Shown: one piece after another, positions 33,268 through 44,047 of the stretch
Numbering within the stretch: the stretch's first letter is position 1
Layout of the letters: each line of letters opens with the position of its first letter
Source of the DNA: Stenocarpella maydis
Taxonomy: Eukaryota > Ascomycota > Sordariomycetes > Diaporthales > Diaporthaceae
Direction: 5' to 3'
Length of the DNA stretch: 64,000 nucleotides
Assembly: GCA_002270565.1 (NCBI GenBank)
Contig: NQMI01000099.1
Location: forward strand, 115,535 to 179,534
Notes under the pieces: generated by a model
Database searches by the model: none
The model's input: only the letters and a program-made list of their open reading frames with translations
What the model was told of the DNA's origin: nothing
Program-made: the position numbers and the translations under genes

Positions 33268-35104
33268 CTACATCTGATATTTGAACTCTTTAGAACGGTC
33301 TGTGAACTTCTCCTGGGTTACAACGGCCCCTCGGTCAACAGCACCTCTGTCCTTGCCCGCCTGACGCTTGAGATAGATCCACCGAACAACCCACCATCCA
33401 AGCCATGCAAATGCTAAGCATCCCAATGACCATGCATGGCCCAGCGTGAATGCAGGGGCGGAATTGGTCTGGTAGATCTGCCCAGAAACGACGCCTCCAA
33501 TGTTGGTCAAGGTCAAGAGGATGCCCAAGCTGGCAGCTCGTTTCCCGTCAGGGGCACAATTACCAGACAGCCACGCACTATTTTGAGCCCAATTGTCAGC
33601 CCATGACTTTTCATTTAGACTTCTCAGCTGACAGGCAGCTTGAATGGGGGGGGGGGCCGCGGCAGTATCTTTTTCATACATATTACCTCCCGTACAGAGA
33701 AAACAAGCCGTGGCGATGAGATATGTAGCAAAGTACTGCACCGCCGGTGGGTTTTTGCAAAGAAGAATCGCGTAGCCGGTGATCCCGAAAGGCGCGCAGA
33801 TTATCAACGGGAGAAAACGCTTGTTGTACCTGTCCGAGAGCACTGCGCCGACAGCATACACAAGAGCGCCCCATAGATTGACAGGAATGACCAGGTACTG
33901 TGCTTGTACCAAGGAATACCGGAAACCTTCTCTGATGATGATGGGAAGGAAAGTTCCAAAACCTGACGGACAGCGATCAGTCCTCATATTTTCCACTGAA
34001 AACTTCTTGGGCTAGCCATGACACTCACCATATAGAATAGTTACCACGGCGATCTGTATCACACCATGAACCCAGCTCTTCACATCTTTGGCAGCTTCCA
34101 TGATGTCTTCTTTACCGTAGTGACCGGACCCCCCACTGTAAGACGCCATTTCCTCGGCGCGTTGCCTCATGAGCACCTTATCCTCCTCATTCAAGAAATA
34201 TGCTGTCTCAAAGTCTTTTGGTACGAGGAAGACACAACATGCGGCCCAGGCGACTGTGATTATTCCTTCGATGATATAGAGCCTGAGGTAATTTTACGTT
34301 CAGTTCTGGATCCAAACATGGTTCGATCTCTTTCTTTCAAGGGATTTAGGGAACTGACCATCGCCACCCCGGCATGTTCGCCACACCATCCATGCTCAGC
34401 ATCGCCCAGGCCAATAAACCCCCGAAGGCTCCGGAAAGAGCGGACGCGACTGCGAGAACATTAATAACTCCTCACCTGCAGATGCATCGGGCTAGTTTCA
34501 AGCACCAGCTTACTGAAGAGGAACGAAATGCGGACTGCCAACTCCTCGCGCTTGTACCAGTTGCAAAGGAACAAGGTCATTGCCGGGAAGAGGCAGCCCT
34601 CAAAGAATCCCAGCAGGATGCGGCATACCACAAGGGAACCGAACGAGTGGACGAACCCCGTGCAGAGGCATACAATTCCCCAGCAGAAGGTAATGGTAGG
34701 TATGACTCGGCTGAATTGGAGTCGCTTGACCAATATGGAGGTTGGGAACTCTGCGAGGATGTAGAAAATGTAGAACACGGAGACTGCTGTCTACTGTGAT
34801 GTCAAAAAGCGGCTTCTCGATAAATCCAAAGCATTCTCTGACGTACATTTAATTCAGACCCCTTCAGTCCGATGTCTCCTGACATGCCCTGAGTTGCTGC
34901 GAACCCGATGTTGCCACGGTCCAGGTAGCTGATGAGCATCAGCAGCATCATGACTGGCGCAATAAAACAGTCCAGCTTGCGAACAAGCACGCATTCGCTC
35001 CTCCGTCGATCTTGCCATGCCTCATCTTGAGTCTCGTACTCCTCATGAGTCGTCTCAGGGGCATGCAGGCCGGCGATAGTCTTTCCATTGGCAACTTGTT
35101 CCAT
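33268..35104 (-). CDS. Major facilitator permease, allantoate/nicotinate (DAL5/TNA1) family
   Basis: Twelve-helix plasma-membrane anion-cation symporter; the family takes up allantoate, ureidosuccinate, nicotinate and similar small acids. Exons (minus): 34847..35104, 34514..34790, 34359..34449, 34029..34282, 33680..33962, 33577 down to 33268; introns 56-102 bp, model 490 residues. Seen: VRKLDCFIAPVMMLLMLISYLDRGNIGFA (helix 1, quoted in part: SYLDRGNIG), YILAEFPTS, RILLGFFEGCLFPAM, MPGWRWLYIIEG and WLSGNCAPDGKRAASLG. Each matches a conserved block of the family. The start is placed at MEQVANGK; an in-frame upstream extension exists but is less likely. The donor at 33679 (GTATGA) is weak and was chosen because it restores GGNIAWLSGN. 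The substrate is unknown. Confidence 0.88.
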
Positions 35105-36360
35105 GTCGTCCGGGATGCGGCAAGTACAGCGGCCGGAAAGCTCGTGAGGCTTCACAAGAGGAAGATAGACAATCCTGAACCCCACCGTTGGACGTCACAG
35201 AACTGGGGACAGACTGCCCAGACAATTGCAGTTCATGACTGCCGGCAATTTGGGGTACCTGGGCACTGCTGACAGCGTGCGCTAGTATTGAAGATCGTTG
35301 GGGATCATGGTGGTACAGCATCACTTCTAACCAATGGTCTCCAGTCCCCTGACATCGGATACCAGGAAATCTGGACTACCCCGCTTGGTTCGTCCAAGGT
35401 AATTATGTTGCTACGAGTTGCGCACACAGCCTCTGGTGCGGGAATAGTTATTGGCCGCGGAAAGAGTAAGTTGAAGGGCGCGGTACAGTGTTACTTTGCG
35501 CGGAGGAATGCTGTTCTGGCTTCAATACAACCTCATAAAGGAAATACCGCCATTGCATTCCTATACTCCATTCGCAACTTTGAATAAATCTTTGCAACCA
35601 ATAACAAGAAATGATGTGGGCAGAACTGTAAGGGAAAGCACAGTAAAAGGATCAACCGAGCAGGAAATTGCCAGACAAACAACGTGGCCGAAGCTGTAAA
35701 AGGAATGATGGCTACAAAAAGGGGAAAACAATAAACCTGAGAGGCTGGCAAAGCTAGAATTTCCTGAAAGTAGACATGTCTTCGAAGATCTCGTGGCGGA
35801 CACATGCACAAATCTTCATATCGCGTAGCCAGGAAACATGCCAGCTCAATGGGTGGTGGCTAGCAGTGTCCACAAGAAGTGCATCTTTGCATGTATGATA
35901 TCTCAAGGCATTGATTTCCACATGATGGCGAGGGCTAAGTCACCGTTAAATCATACGGCACGAAAGTAAATAACTTGAGATATCGATCTGCGAAGCACTT
36001 AATGAAGCGGAGGCTCTGCCCATGCATAAACTTAAGAGACGTTACCGCGGTATATTCCCAAGGCTGGAGCACACACTCACACCCAAGACTCATTGGAATA
36101 TAACCTGGCCCCACAATATAAATGCTTGTGACAACAATTTTGCCTACTCTTGTAGGAAATTATTTTGATGTATGGGTCTGTGGAATTCAAGGGGTGACAT
36201 TCTTCGTCGCTATGTTTAGAAACATGCCCCGGTGCCCATTCCATCTTACCAGTTCCAATTTCTGCATTCACAGACTTATCCCGAATTAAATCGGACATGA
36301 GGAAATCAAATTTTATTGACACAATTATAATCAGGCCTGATTGTCTGAGCACTTATCTGA
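35105..36360. other. 1.26-kb intergenic region
   Basis: Promoter side of the permease and 3' flank of the 5'-nucleotidase (both minus strand). Short open frames on both strands lack motifs. Confidence 0.55.
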
Positions 36361-38013
36361 CTAAGCGTGAAAAACGCGCCTGAGCCCCCTCCTCCTGATG
36401 CTCGGCTGCACGGTGGAGATCCTGCCATCCAATACAGTACTGACTGGGTTCTCCCTAGCAAGATAGGCCAGAAGCACGTCGGCCTGCAAGTCAAGTGTGA
36501 TGTAGTCCGTAGTCGCCTCAAAGAAGTTATCACCTCCCCCGGCAAGATAGTCCAGCGTGGCCACCTGATAAGTGGCAGTCAAGTCGAGAGGCGCACCGCC
36601 AACGGTCACATTCGTCAGCCTACTCCCAACCTCGCCCGCGGGATTATACACAACCCGTAGTCCACCGCTGACCTGCAAGAAACTCGTCACCGCCCGCCCG
36701 TTGGCCTGGTTGACATCCGACACGATCCCCTCCAGCACGTCCCACACCTGCTGTCCCGAGAGTGCGAGCTCGACGATGGCGTTCCCGAACGGGAAGGACG
36801 TCAGGACCTCGCCCCGGGTGATGGGCCCGACGTCGATGGAGGCGCGGATCCCGCCAGCGTTGATGATGGCGAAGTCTGCCTCGGGCCTGTAGGCCACGAT
36901 GGCATCCGCCATGAGGTCGCCGAGCGTGCACTCCTCGGCCTGGCACGTCTCCTGCACGAGCTCGACGGACGACTCGCCCACGACCTCGTTGGCGAACTCC
37001 TGGAAGGGCTGGCGCCACGCGTCGACCTGCGCCTGCAGGTCCGGGTCCTGCCTCGTCTGGTTCGTCAGGTGGATCGGCGCCCCGTGGTACTCGAGGACCC
37101 GGCCGGCCGCGTCGTAGACCAGGTCGATGTAGCCGAGGTACTCGCCCCAGCGGTACGCGGTCACGATGAAGACCTCCTCGCCGGCGGTGTTGTTTGCGAT
37201 GGTCGGGTAGGAACCCTGGCTGCCGGTGATATTCCCCAGTGGCGTGTGCGAGTGGCCTCCGATGATGAGGGAGAGCCCAGTGGTCTGCTGTGCAAGCTTG
37301 ATGTCCTCCGTATACCCGATGTGCGTAAGCGCAACGATCTTGTTGATTTCTGTCGTGGCTGTAATTTCGTCAATCGCGGCCTGCACGGCGACAACTGGGT
37401 CCGTAAACGCGGTGCCATTTCCGGGGTTGCTGAGCTGGCTTGTCTCGGGGGTGATGACACCAATAACGGCCATGCCATACTGTTCAAAGATGACATACGG
37501 CTTGACCGAGCTGTTCAGAGTGGGGTTCGTGCTCTGGAGATTTGCTGCGAGGATGGGAAACGTGACGTTGTTGATGAAGGCGGCCAGCTCCTCGTCGCCG
37601 CCGTCAAACTCGTGGTTGCCCAGGGTCATTGCGTTGACTCCAAGCTGGTTGAGGGTGTCTGCGGTCCTCCAGCCTTTGTAGAAGTTGTAGAAGAGCGTGC
37701 CTTGGAATTCATCGCCGGCGTCCAGGAAAAGGCTGTTCTCCTTGGATGGCCGGGTCGAGTTCAAAACTGTCTTGACACGCGAGTAACCGCCGAAACATCC
37801 CCTTTCCGGTCGTGTGCAGTCAGTCCCTGACGATGAGAACTGATCGAGATGCGCGTGGACATCGTTGACGTGGTAAATCGAAATCTCGAAATTACCGTCG
37901 TCGCTCCTCTTGCGGTGTAAGTCATGGCGCCGGCTGACAAGAACATCCTCTGCAAATGCTGCAGGAACGAGCAGCAGAGCAGACACAAGCTTCCTAACTG
38001 AGGACATCGTCAC
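36361..38013 (-). CDS. Secreted 5'-nucleotidase / metallophosphoesterase (UshA-like)
   Basis: Intronless, 550 residues. It hydrolyses nucleoside 5'-phosphates or related phosphoesters outside the cell (family role). A signal peptide (MTMSSVRKLVSALLLVPAAFA) leads into the N-terminal metallophosphatase domain, with the two-metal motifs HVNDVHAH, DAGDEFQG, TLGNHEFDGG, ALTHIGY and GGHSHT. The C-terminal 5'-nucleotidase domain has GDLMADA, INAGGIRASI and FPFGN, and ends with AGGGDNFF, the substrate-binding loop. Several N-glycosylation sequons (NVT, NSS, NNT, NQT) fit secretion. No clear C-terminal hydrophobic stretch for a GPI anchor; it ends in RRRGLRRVFHA. Could supply phosphate or nucleosides. 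Confidence 0.93.
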   Translation of the reverse strand: MTMSSVRKLVSALLLVPAAFAEDVLVSRRHDLHRKRSDDGNFEISIYHVNDVHAHLDQFSSSGTDCTRPERGCFGGYSRVKTVLNSTRPSKENSLFLDAGDEFQGTLFYNFYKGWRTADTLNQLGVNAMTLGNHEFDGGDEELAAFINNVTFPILAANLQSTNPTLNSSVKPYVIFEQYGMAVIGVITPETSQLSNPGNGTAFTDPVVAVQAAIDEITATTEINKIVALTHIGYTEDIKLAQQTTGLSLIIGGHSHTPLGNITGSQGSYPTIANNTAGEEVFIVTAYRWGEYLGYIDLVYDAAGRVLEYHGAPIHLTNQTRQDPDLQAQVDAWRQPFQEFANEVVGESSVELVQETCQAEECTLGDLMADAIVAYRPEADFAIINAGGIRASIDVGPITRGEVLTSFPFGNAIVELALSGQQVWDVLEGIVSDVNQANGRAVTSFLQVSGGLRVVYNPAGEVGSRLTNVTVGGAPLDLTATYQVATLDYLAGGGDNFFEATTDYITLDLQADVLLAYLARENPVSTVLDGRISTVQPSIRRRGLRRVFHA

Positions 38014-38659
38014 CAGAGGATCGCCGCGATACTGGTGTATAAGTCAGAAGAGACGGGTAGCTACGTTGGCTTCGGGGTCCTGTATGGAATTTTTATTCCA
38101 GTATTCATTCTTATTTGTCCTAAATTCCTCCCTCGGAGTCAGCCGCAGCGGCTATGTCTGATTTGACTAGTGATCTTCGCACTTGGCGCCTGGGCATTGG
38201 TATCTACACCTTCTGGAAGCGGAACAGCGCCCGGAACTTTGATAAAGCACGTGTCGAACGGAGCCTGCTGGCAGGCTAATAGGCCCGGCCAAGAGATATG
38301 ATTTCGTTCAAGCGACTTGGCGCCTCATAAGCTTCGCCATATAGGAGAGACGTTGTGGCTGAGTTCTTGGGATGAAAAAGTCCACCGTGGATCTGTCAAC
38401 ACAGCTCTTCTTATATGTATATGAATATGAAAAAAAAAAGGCTAGGATTGTAATGTGATTAAGGAAGACACCAGCATCTCTGAGCGATGAAGTTTACCAG
38501 TAATGCACGTTTAACTAAATAGGGATCCTACTTTTGTTTCGAGTAACTGGCATGTTAAAACATAAGCTGACGTGAGGCGTATGGACTCTATATTAGCTGC
38601 TTGGGAGTGTACCTAGGTAGCGGGTGTTTATCCTACTTTATGAAGTGCACTAGGAGGTA
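38014..38659. other. Intergenic region with a TACCTAGGTA palindrome
   Basis: About 650 bp: promoter of the 5'-nucleotidase and 3' flank of the SET gene. The decamer palindrome TACCTAGGTA lies at 38610-38619. No gene is visible. Confidence 0.55.
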
Positions 38660-39715
38660 TCACAGACGCCCGGTCTCACGAGCCGATTTTAGCGCAAACG
38701 CCAGCTCCTGGTCGCTGTCATCCTCCATGCCGTACAGTCTGAATGCCGTACAGACCTTTCCCAGCCATGACTTTTGTGCCATGACGAGGGCAGCTATCCG
38801 GGCATTGCTTTTCATCTGAAATGCAGTCGCTGCGAACTTGATACTAGGTAGAATTCTTTCCACCATAAAATGGTCCAGCAAGCCTTCTTCCTCCAAAAGA
38901 AGTCCAATCAGGACTGAAGCGATCAATCTAGTAGACAGAGGGATTCTGAGCTCCTCCGCTGCCTTCTTCACCTCAGGGTCGTCCAGTATTGGCCGTGAAG
39001 ACACCGGCCTCGGTCCATCTATATCTTCGCCGTGGGTAAGGTAGTGCAAACCCCGGAGGAGAGCTCGTCGCATATCACTAACCCGCTGGAAACGGGTGCC
39101 CACCAGGCAGGCTTTACAGTCGCATTGAAAACGCAGCCTCTGAGTTCGTTCTCGTGCGATCCTCAATTCGAAGTCCGGGTTGTAGCAGAAGGTGAGCTCC
39201 TCGCCTGGCATGATGACCCTCATCGCGTAGATACGACATCGACCCTGTTCGTCGCCTCCACATGGAACTTTGCAGTTGGGTATGCACGAGTGGTTGAACC
39301 GCGATAGGATGATGAGTAGGCCATGGGCTGGAGGGTTGGTGGCCACTGCGAACGAGTTCTCACGGAAGGCCCTTTCCATGCTTGTAAACGCCTGAGTGCC
39401 GTTGTCGAGCAGGCATAGGAACTGTTGTTTCTCGCGTGGTGGCAGCTCTTGGAAGCCCGTCCGGACATCGAACTCTGTGATGTATTCGTGCGGCTTTCTA
39501 ATCACGAAAAGCGGCCTTTCTTCAAACACCAGATCGCCTGGCATGATTTTTCTCGTCGCAAAGGCACCCCATCCTTTCCCGTGCGACGGCTTCAGTTCGA
39601 ATGGCACGTCGCTAGGCCCATCATCGAGGGCGCGATAAGCTGAGCAGCTAGTTAGCGGCAAAATAGAATTTCAATCACGATCAATGGGATACGACTGACG
39701 ATGGTTGGAAGTCAT
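38660..39715 (-). CDS. SET-domain protein
   Basis: Putative lysine methyltransferase of the fungal SET/MYND-like group. Exons (minus) are 39700..39715 (16 coding bases, MTSNH) and 38660..39639; the 60-bp intron (39640-39699) uses GTCAGT and GCTGCTCAG with an internal CTAAC. The protein has 331 residues. N-terminal KGWGAFATRKIMPGDLVFEE is SET motif I. RFNHSCIPNC is the NHSC motif that binds AdoMet. GEELTFCYN is the last catalytic block, with its Tyr. RLRFQCDCKACLVG is the post-SET cysteine cluster. The first exon is small and the acceptor was picked by frame, so the first five residues are less certain. The target is unknown. Confidence 0.88.
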
Positions 39716-41050
39716 CGCTTTTGCGTGCTTTGGAAAGAAATTTGTGGCACAGAAGACCAAACGGCCTGTTGGGCTGCAGCTTGGTGGTATTTAAGTCCTC
39801 GCCAATGCGGGGGCAACTGACAGTCAAACGAATGCAGTTGGCCAGGCATTGCCGAAGTCATGGGTGACTCAGCTGCAGCTGACTTGTCACCTTGATATCA
39901 CAACAAAACTAGTGCTTGCTGTTAATTACAGACAGCACAAGGAGGATTTTGACGATTTTGAACCAAGAGCATTATTGAGTCCGTTTTAAACTGTGGTTGC
40001 TAGTCTCGTTGCTACAATGCCGACCGTCCAGTACTTTGAGTTCAGATGGGAACCACAAAAAGAAAAGGAAGAAGAGAAAGAAGGGGGGAAAATGAGGAAG
40101 GAACGATGGTAACTAAAAATAAAATAAAACAAAAAGGAGGAAGAAAGGGGGGGCATCAAAACTCAGAAGACGTGCTCTAGTGGTCACCTGGGGGCTCCTT
40201 TGGACGTTGTCGTGAGGGATGACTGGTAGCCGTCTTGTCCGTCGGGCCAGGTGCGCCAGACATAGACACACACCCCAACTGCATTTCGATGATTCTTCCA
40301 TAGGCGAAGACGATGTGGCCTTTCGGGGTTCTAGTCTGGGCCGACTCTGCTAGCCTTGGGGACTCAGGCCTTGATCAGCGGTACTTTCTGTCCAGCTCTA
40401 CGTAAGTGAATGTTGTCATTTGAATAGACTCTGTTGAGGTAGGGTAAGTGGCCGGATACTCCTCACGGGTGTAGCTGTTCGATAATTAAAGTTCAGAATA
40501 ACTAAAAAGGTGGTAATAACTGGTTTCCACCTCATTTTGATCAGCATAAATATCTTCACCGACCGTAAATTTAACTGGAGGGCGGTTGACAACCCCCACG
40601 GCATCAATAAAGGTATACCTAGGTAGCACCACCAAACCTACCTAGGTACTTCACTTCCATCATGCCTCACACAACAGCCAAAAATAGTGCAATATAACCT
40701 CTGGCCATCAGCATATTGAAACACAAAAGTTGATTTCATTGGTGCTTGCCTTCCAGACCAATATCACTCTTCTAGCTGATCTGGGTTCCCCTAAATCCAA
40801 CGCCGGTGAAGAGTCTCAGCTGTGCACGTGTACTTTTGTACTCGGCCTGCTGGACAGCTCGGAAGCCAGGCGTGACATTGTGCGCCGCGAAGACGCAGTG
40901 CAGAACAATTTGCAAAACGTCTTCCAGCTGACGCCCTGTATCGTGCTGCGAAGGATGCTCACTGCATATGCACCCATGCGGCCCAAGAGCACCTACTAAG
41001 CCTATAGCTCAGAAAATGCCTCTTACATCGAAGGATAACCGATTAGATGC
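39716..41050. other. 1.3-kb intergenic region
   Basis: Purine-rich run at about 40,055-40,150 and two exact TACCTAGGTA palindromes at 40616-40625 and 40639-40648. A 89-codon open frame at 40730-40999 shows no motif and is left unassigned. No gene is recognised. Confidence 0.5.
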
Positions 41051-42053
41051 ATGAATATATATCCGCACTTTCATCCGAGCCTATTGTTTGTGTTGGCCAC
41101 CGCGTTCACGGCTCTCGCGTGTGTGTTCGTCCGGCGTTACTGGACCCGTCGTCAACTCGCAGCCCGCTTTGGGTGCCAGCCGGTGGCCAGATCCATCAAC
41201 AGAGAGCCCTTATTGGGACTCGACATTATCCCCGGCTTGCTCCGCGCTGTCAGGCAGCACACGTTGCTAGAAAGGACCTGTAGATTCTACCATGCCTGTG
41301 GCAACACGCTCAAGCTGAAGGAGCTGCAGAGGCGTGCGATCTTGACCATCGAGCCGGATAACATAAGGACAGTACTGTCGCTCAAGTTTGAGGATTATGG
41401 GGTCATATATCGGCTAGACGTATTCAGGCCTCTCCTCGGAGAAGGCATCTTCGACACGGGCGGTAGTTCTTCTTCATGTTGGCCAAAAACCCAGAGGTGT
41501 GGGAGAAGGTGCGCAGAGAGGTTGCGGTCTTGGAGGGTCGTCCACCAACTTATGAGGAGCTTCGGGGTTTCAGGTACGTCCACTGCTGCATGAATGAGTG
41601 TAAGAAACTCTTATACTCGGCTTTTATTGGTTTCATCCTTCTTGATTTCAAACTCGACTAATCACTTGTCATAGCACTACGGTTGCATCCAGTTGTGGCA
41701 CGTAATGAACGCATGGCGGTACGAGATACGGTCTTGCCACTTGGGGGAGGAAGACATGGGCTATTGCCGGTCTTGGTGACAAAAGGGACAGCAGTCTCGT
41801 ACAGCACGTACGCGGTGCATAGACGGAGAGACTTGTATGGGCTGGACGCCGAAGAGTCTCGCCCAGAGCGTTGGGAGGACGGAAAGCTACAGCCGGCGCT
41901 GGGGGGTACTTGCCCTTCAACGGCGGCCCGCGCATCTGCATCGGCCAGCGGTATGCCTTGACCGAAGCCGGTTACGTCCTTTCCCGGATGGCCCAAGAGT
42001 TCCGGACCTTGAAGAGTAGGAATCTTGGCCCTGAGAGGAATCAATGGCCTTGA
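41051..42053 (+). pseudogene. Cytochrome P450 pseudogene with middle deleted (CYP52-like)
   Basis: Both ends of a microsomal P450 survive but the centre is gone. The N-terminus has a membrane anchor (LLFVLATAFTALACVFV) and continues to PLLGEGIFDTG, the region before the C helix. At about 41,460 the frame changes and jumps to FMLAKNPEVWEKVRREV, the J helix; roughly 170-200 residues including the I helix are missing. A 75-bp intron at 41600-41674 restores the K-helix ExxR (NESLRLHP). The meander and heme loop [16 protein letters not shown] remain but need another one-base shift in a G run near 41,900. The gene cannot make an active P450. Similarity to alkane/fatty-acid hydroxylases is by overall look only. 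Confidence 0.85.
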
Positions 42054-42681
42054 CCTTGTTCTCGGGGGATGGAGGAAAGGTGTGTCTCACTCCTGCTCGA
42101 ATTTGCTAATGTATATACGAAATATGATGCTGCTAGCTTTTGTCTCCATCATCCCAATAAACAAGCACAAGGAACTTTATGAAAGATACTGGGCCTCTTA
42201 CACCCAGACGAAGAAGATAAGATTAAAAGGCATCTGAGGTAGGTTATTACATATTTATTAATAGTCAGTCGCATTGAATAATGATGAAGTACTATATATT
42301 AAACGTTTACTTCAATGTGTATAATTTATTATTATATTATTTTATAATTTTTAGCCGACTTAAAAGTCTATGAATCCGCTCTAATATAACACTTTTAAAA
42401 TATTTCATTAAATACTAATATATTTAAGTCCTTATAAGGCGTTTCCCAGGTGCCAGGACGCATCAAACTACAGCATTCAGCTTCACCCTGACTGGATTCT
42501 TGATTCAGAACCGCATAATGGCACCAGGGAGCAATGGGAGTGCCGTCGGTACAAGAAATTCCGGGTTGACGAGCTACATGCTTATTGGTACATAGGCTTG
42601 TGGCACCACCAGGCCCAAGAGTTGTATTCGGCGTCTCTAAAGCTCTTTCGACTACTTATCCCCCGCCCCCCACTTGCTGCC
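42054..42681. other. Intergenic region with a short AT-rich patch
   Basis: Between the P450 relic and the oxygenase. About 42,240-42,440 is strongly AT-rich (TTATTATATTATTTTATAAT) with sharp edges, probably a small RIP-decayed repeat remnant. No gene is visible. Confidence 0.55.
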
Positions 42682-44047
42682 CTAGTTGTGAATCGTAGCG
42701 TGAAGCCCAGGCAGGATCTGCAGGTCCTCGGGCGTGTGGATATACTTCCCATCCTCGGTGACCTTGGCGCCGGCCGTCTTGCGCTGCTGCTGGGTCTGGC
42801 GGATCTTGACCCACTCCTCTGTGGTGAGGTGCTTGCCCAGCTCGGTGAAGACGTTGGACGTCTTGCCCAGGCGGGCGAGCAGGGGGCTGTCCTGCAGCGG
42901 GTCGAGGACGACGTGGTTGTTGGGGCGGGCAAAGTACAGGACGCCGAGGCGGTCGACGTGCGCCTGGTCCTGGGGCGGGGCGTGGACGCGGTGGACGGAC
43001 GACTTGATGAGCCCCCCCGTCAGGGCCGTCAGGGCGTCGCACGTGTTGATGGTGATGGTCCCGTCCACGGGCTTGACCCACTTCCACTGGCCCTCGTTGT
43101 TGAGGATCTGCAGGCCGCACACGGGCTGCCTGAAGAGCAGCGTGATGCTGCCGAGGTCAGTGTGGCCCGGCGAGTAGAGCTCGCCCACCTTCCTGTTCTC
43201 CTCGGGGGAGCGCGCCGCGTAGTGCATGTACCGCAGGTGGTCCTCGCCCTTGAGGTCGTACTGGTGCTCGCGGACGAGCTGGTCCTCGTCCGGGAGCTCG
43301 AGGAAGATTGCAAACAGTTTCAACAGCTTCACGACGACCTCATTGTGGCATTTCTGCGGTGGGGGACATTAGGACGGTGCCAAATCAACGCCAAGAACCG
43401 CTGTTGAGGTGACCTACTCGAGAAAACGCCTCGATCTCCTGGATGTTCTCCTCGAGGACCGAGGGCTGTTTTCGCTTGTGGAATCCGTCGAATTTGGGGA
43501 TATTGTAGACTTGGACGTTGTCCTTTATCCCATTGCCCAGACTGATGCCGTCAGCTTTGTGCTAGACCGAGTGTGCATGAAGAGCTGACATTCTATGACC
43601 GGCAGGGCGATATCCGTTGTATTCACCTCTGACCAGGTCGTCGCTGTTGTGGAACTTGAGCTTTTCTTCCAGCGGGAGGTTGTAGAACTCCCTGCCCAGA
43701 GCAAATTGTCTATCAACCTCTTCTTGGCTGATGTTAAAGTTCTTCACGTAGAAAAAGCCTGAACAGCTTTTAGTACAGTTCTCATGGTGAAACCTCAACT
43801 TCCACACCTACCGACTTTGGTGACGGCGTACTCCAGCTCCTTGACAAGCTCCTCCTTGCCGCCGGGAGCATCAAACTTGCTCAGGTCGATGGTGACGAGC
43901 TCCGCCCAGTCCACTGTTTAGTGGTTAGTAGTTTCAGGCACAAGATATTATTTATTGCGCACATGTGAACGGGGCCATCAGGATTCACTCACGGTCCTCC
44001 TTGGTCACAGGAACCTGCTCGTACTTCTCAATTATTCTTCCAGGCAT
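42682..44047 (-). CDS. 2-oxoglutarate/Fe(II)-dependent oxygenase (isopenicillin N synthase-like fold)
   Basis: Exons (minus): 43993..44047, 43812..43913, 43600..43758, 43418..43554, 42682..43353; 374 residues. DIOX_N region: ELVTIDLSKFD, GFFYVKNFNIS and FALGREFYNLPLEEK. Catalytic region: the iron ligands are H and D in SPGHTDLGSITLL and H in SSVHRVHAPP; the 2OG-binding Arg is probably in DRLGVLYFARP. These are the hallmarks of plant/fungal non-heme dioxygenases that hydroxylate, desaturate or cyclise small molecules. The third intron (43555-43599) is only 45 bp with a weak donor (GTCATA), so a few residues there are uncertain. The substrate is unknown. Neighbours are a P450 relic and a permease. 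Confidence 0.86.

Noticed and set aside
37069..37830. 253-codon plus-strand open frame
   Set aside because: Antisense to the 5'-nucleotidase, which has all metal-binding motifs.
40730..40999. Possible small gene of 89 codons
   Set aside because: No motif, no neighbouring exon in frame and ordinary intergenic composition.
42598..43407. 269-codon plus-strand open frame
   Set aside because: Antisense to the 2OG oxygenase, which has the HxD...H iron site.
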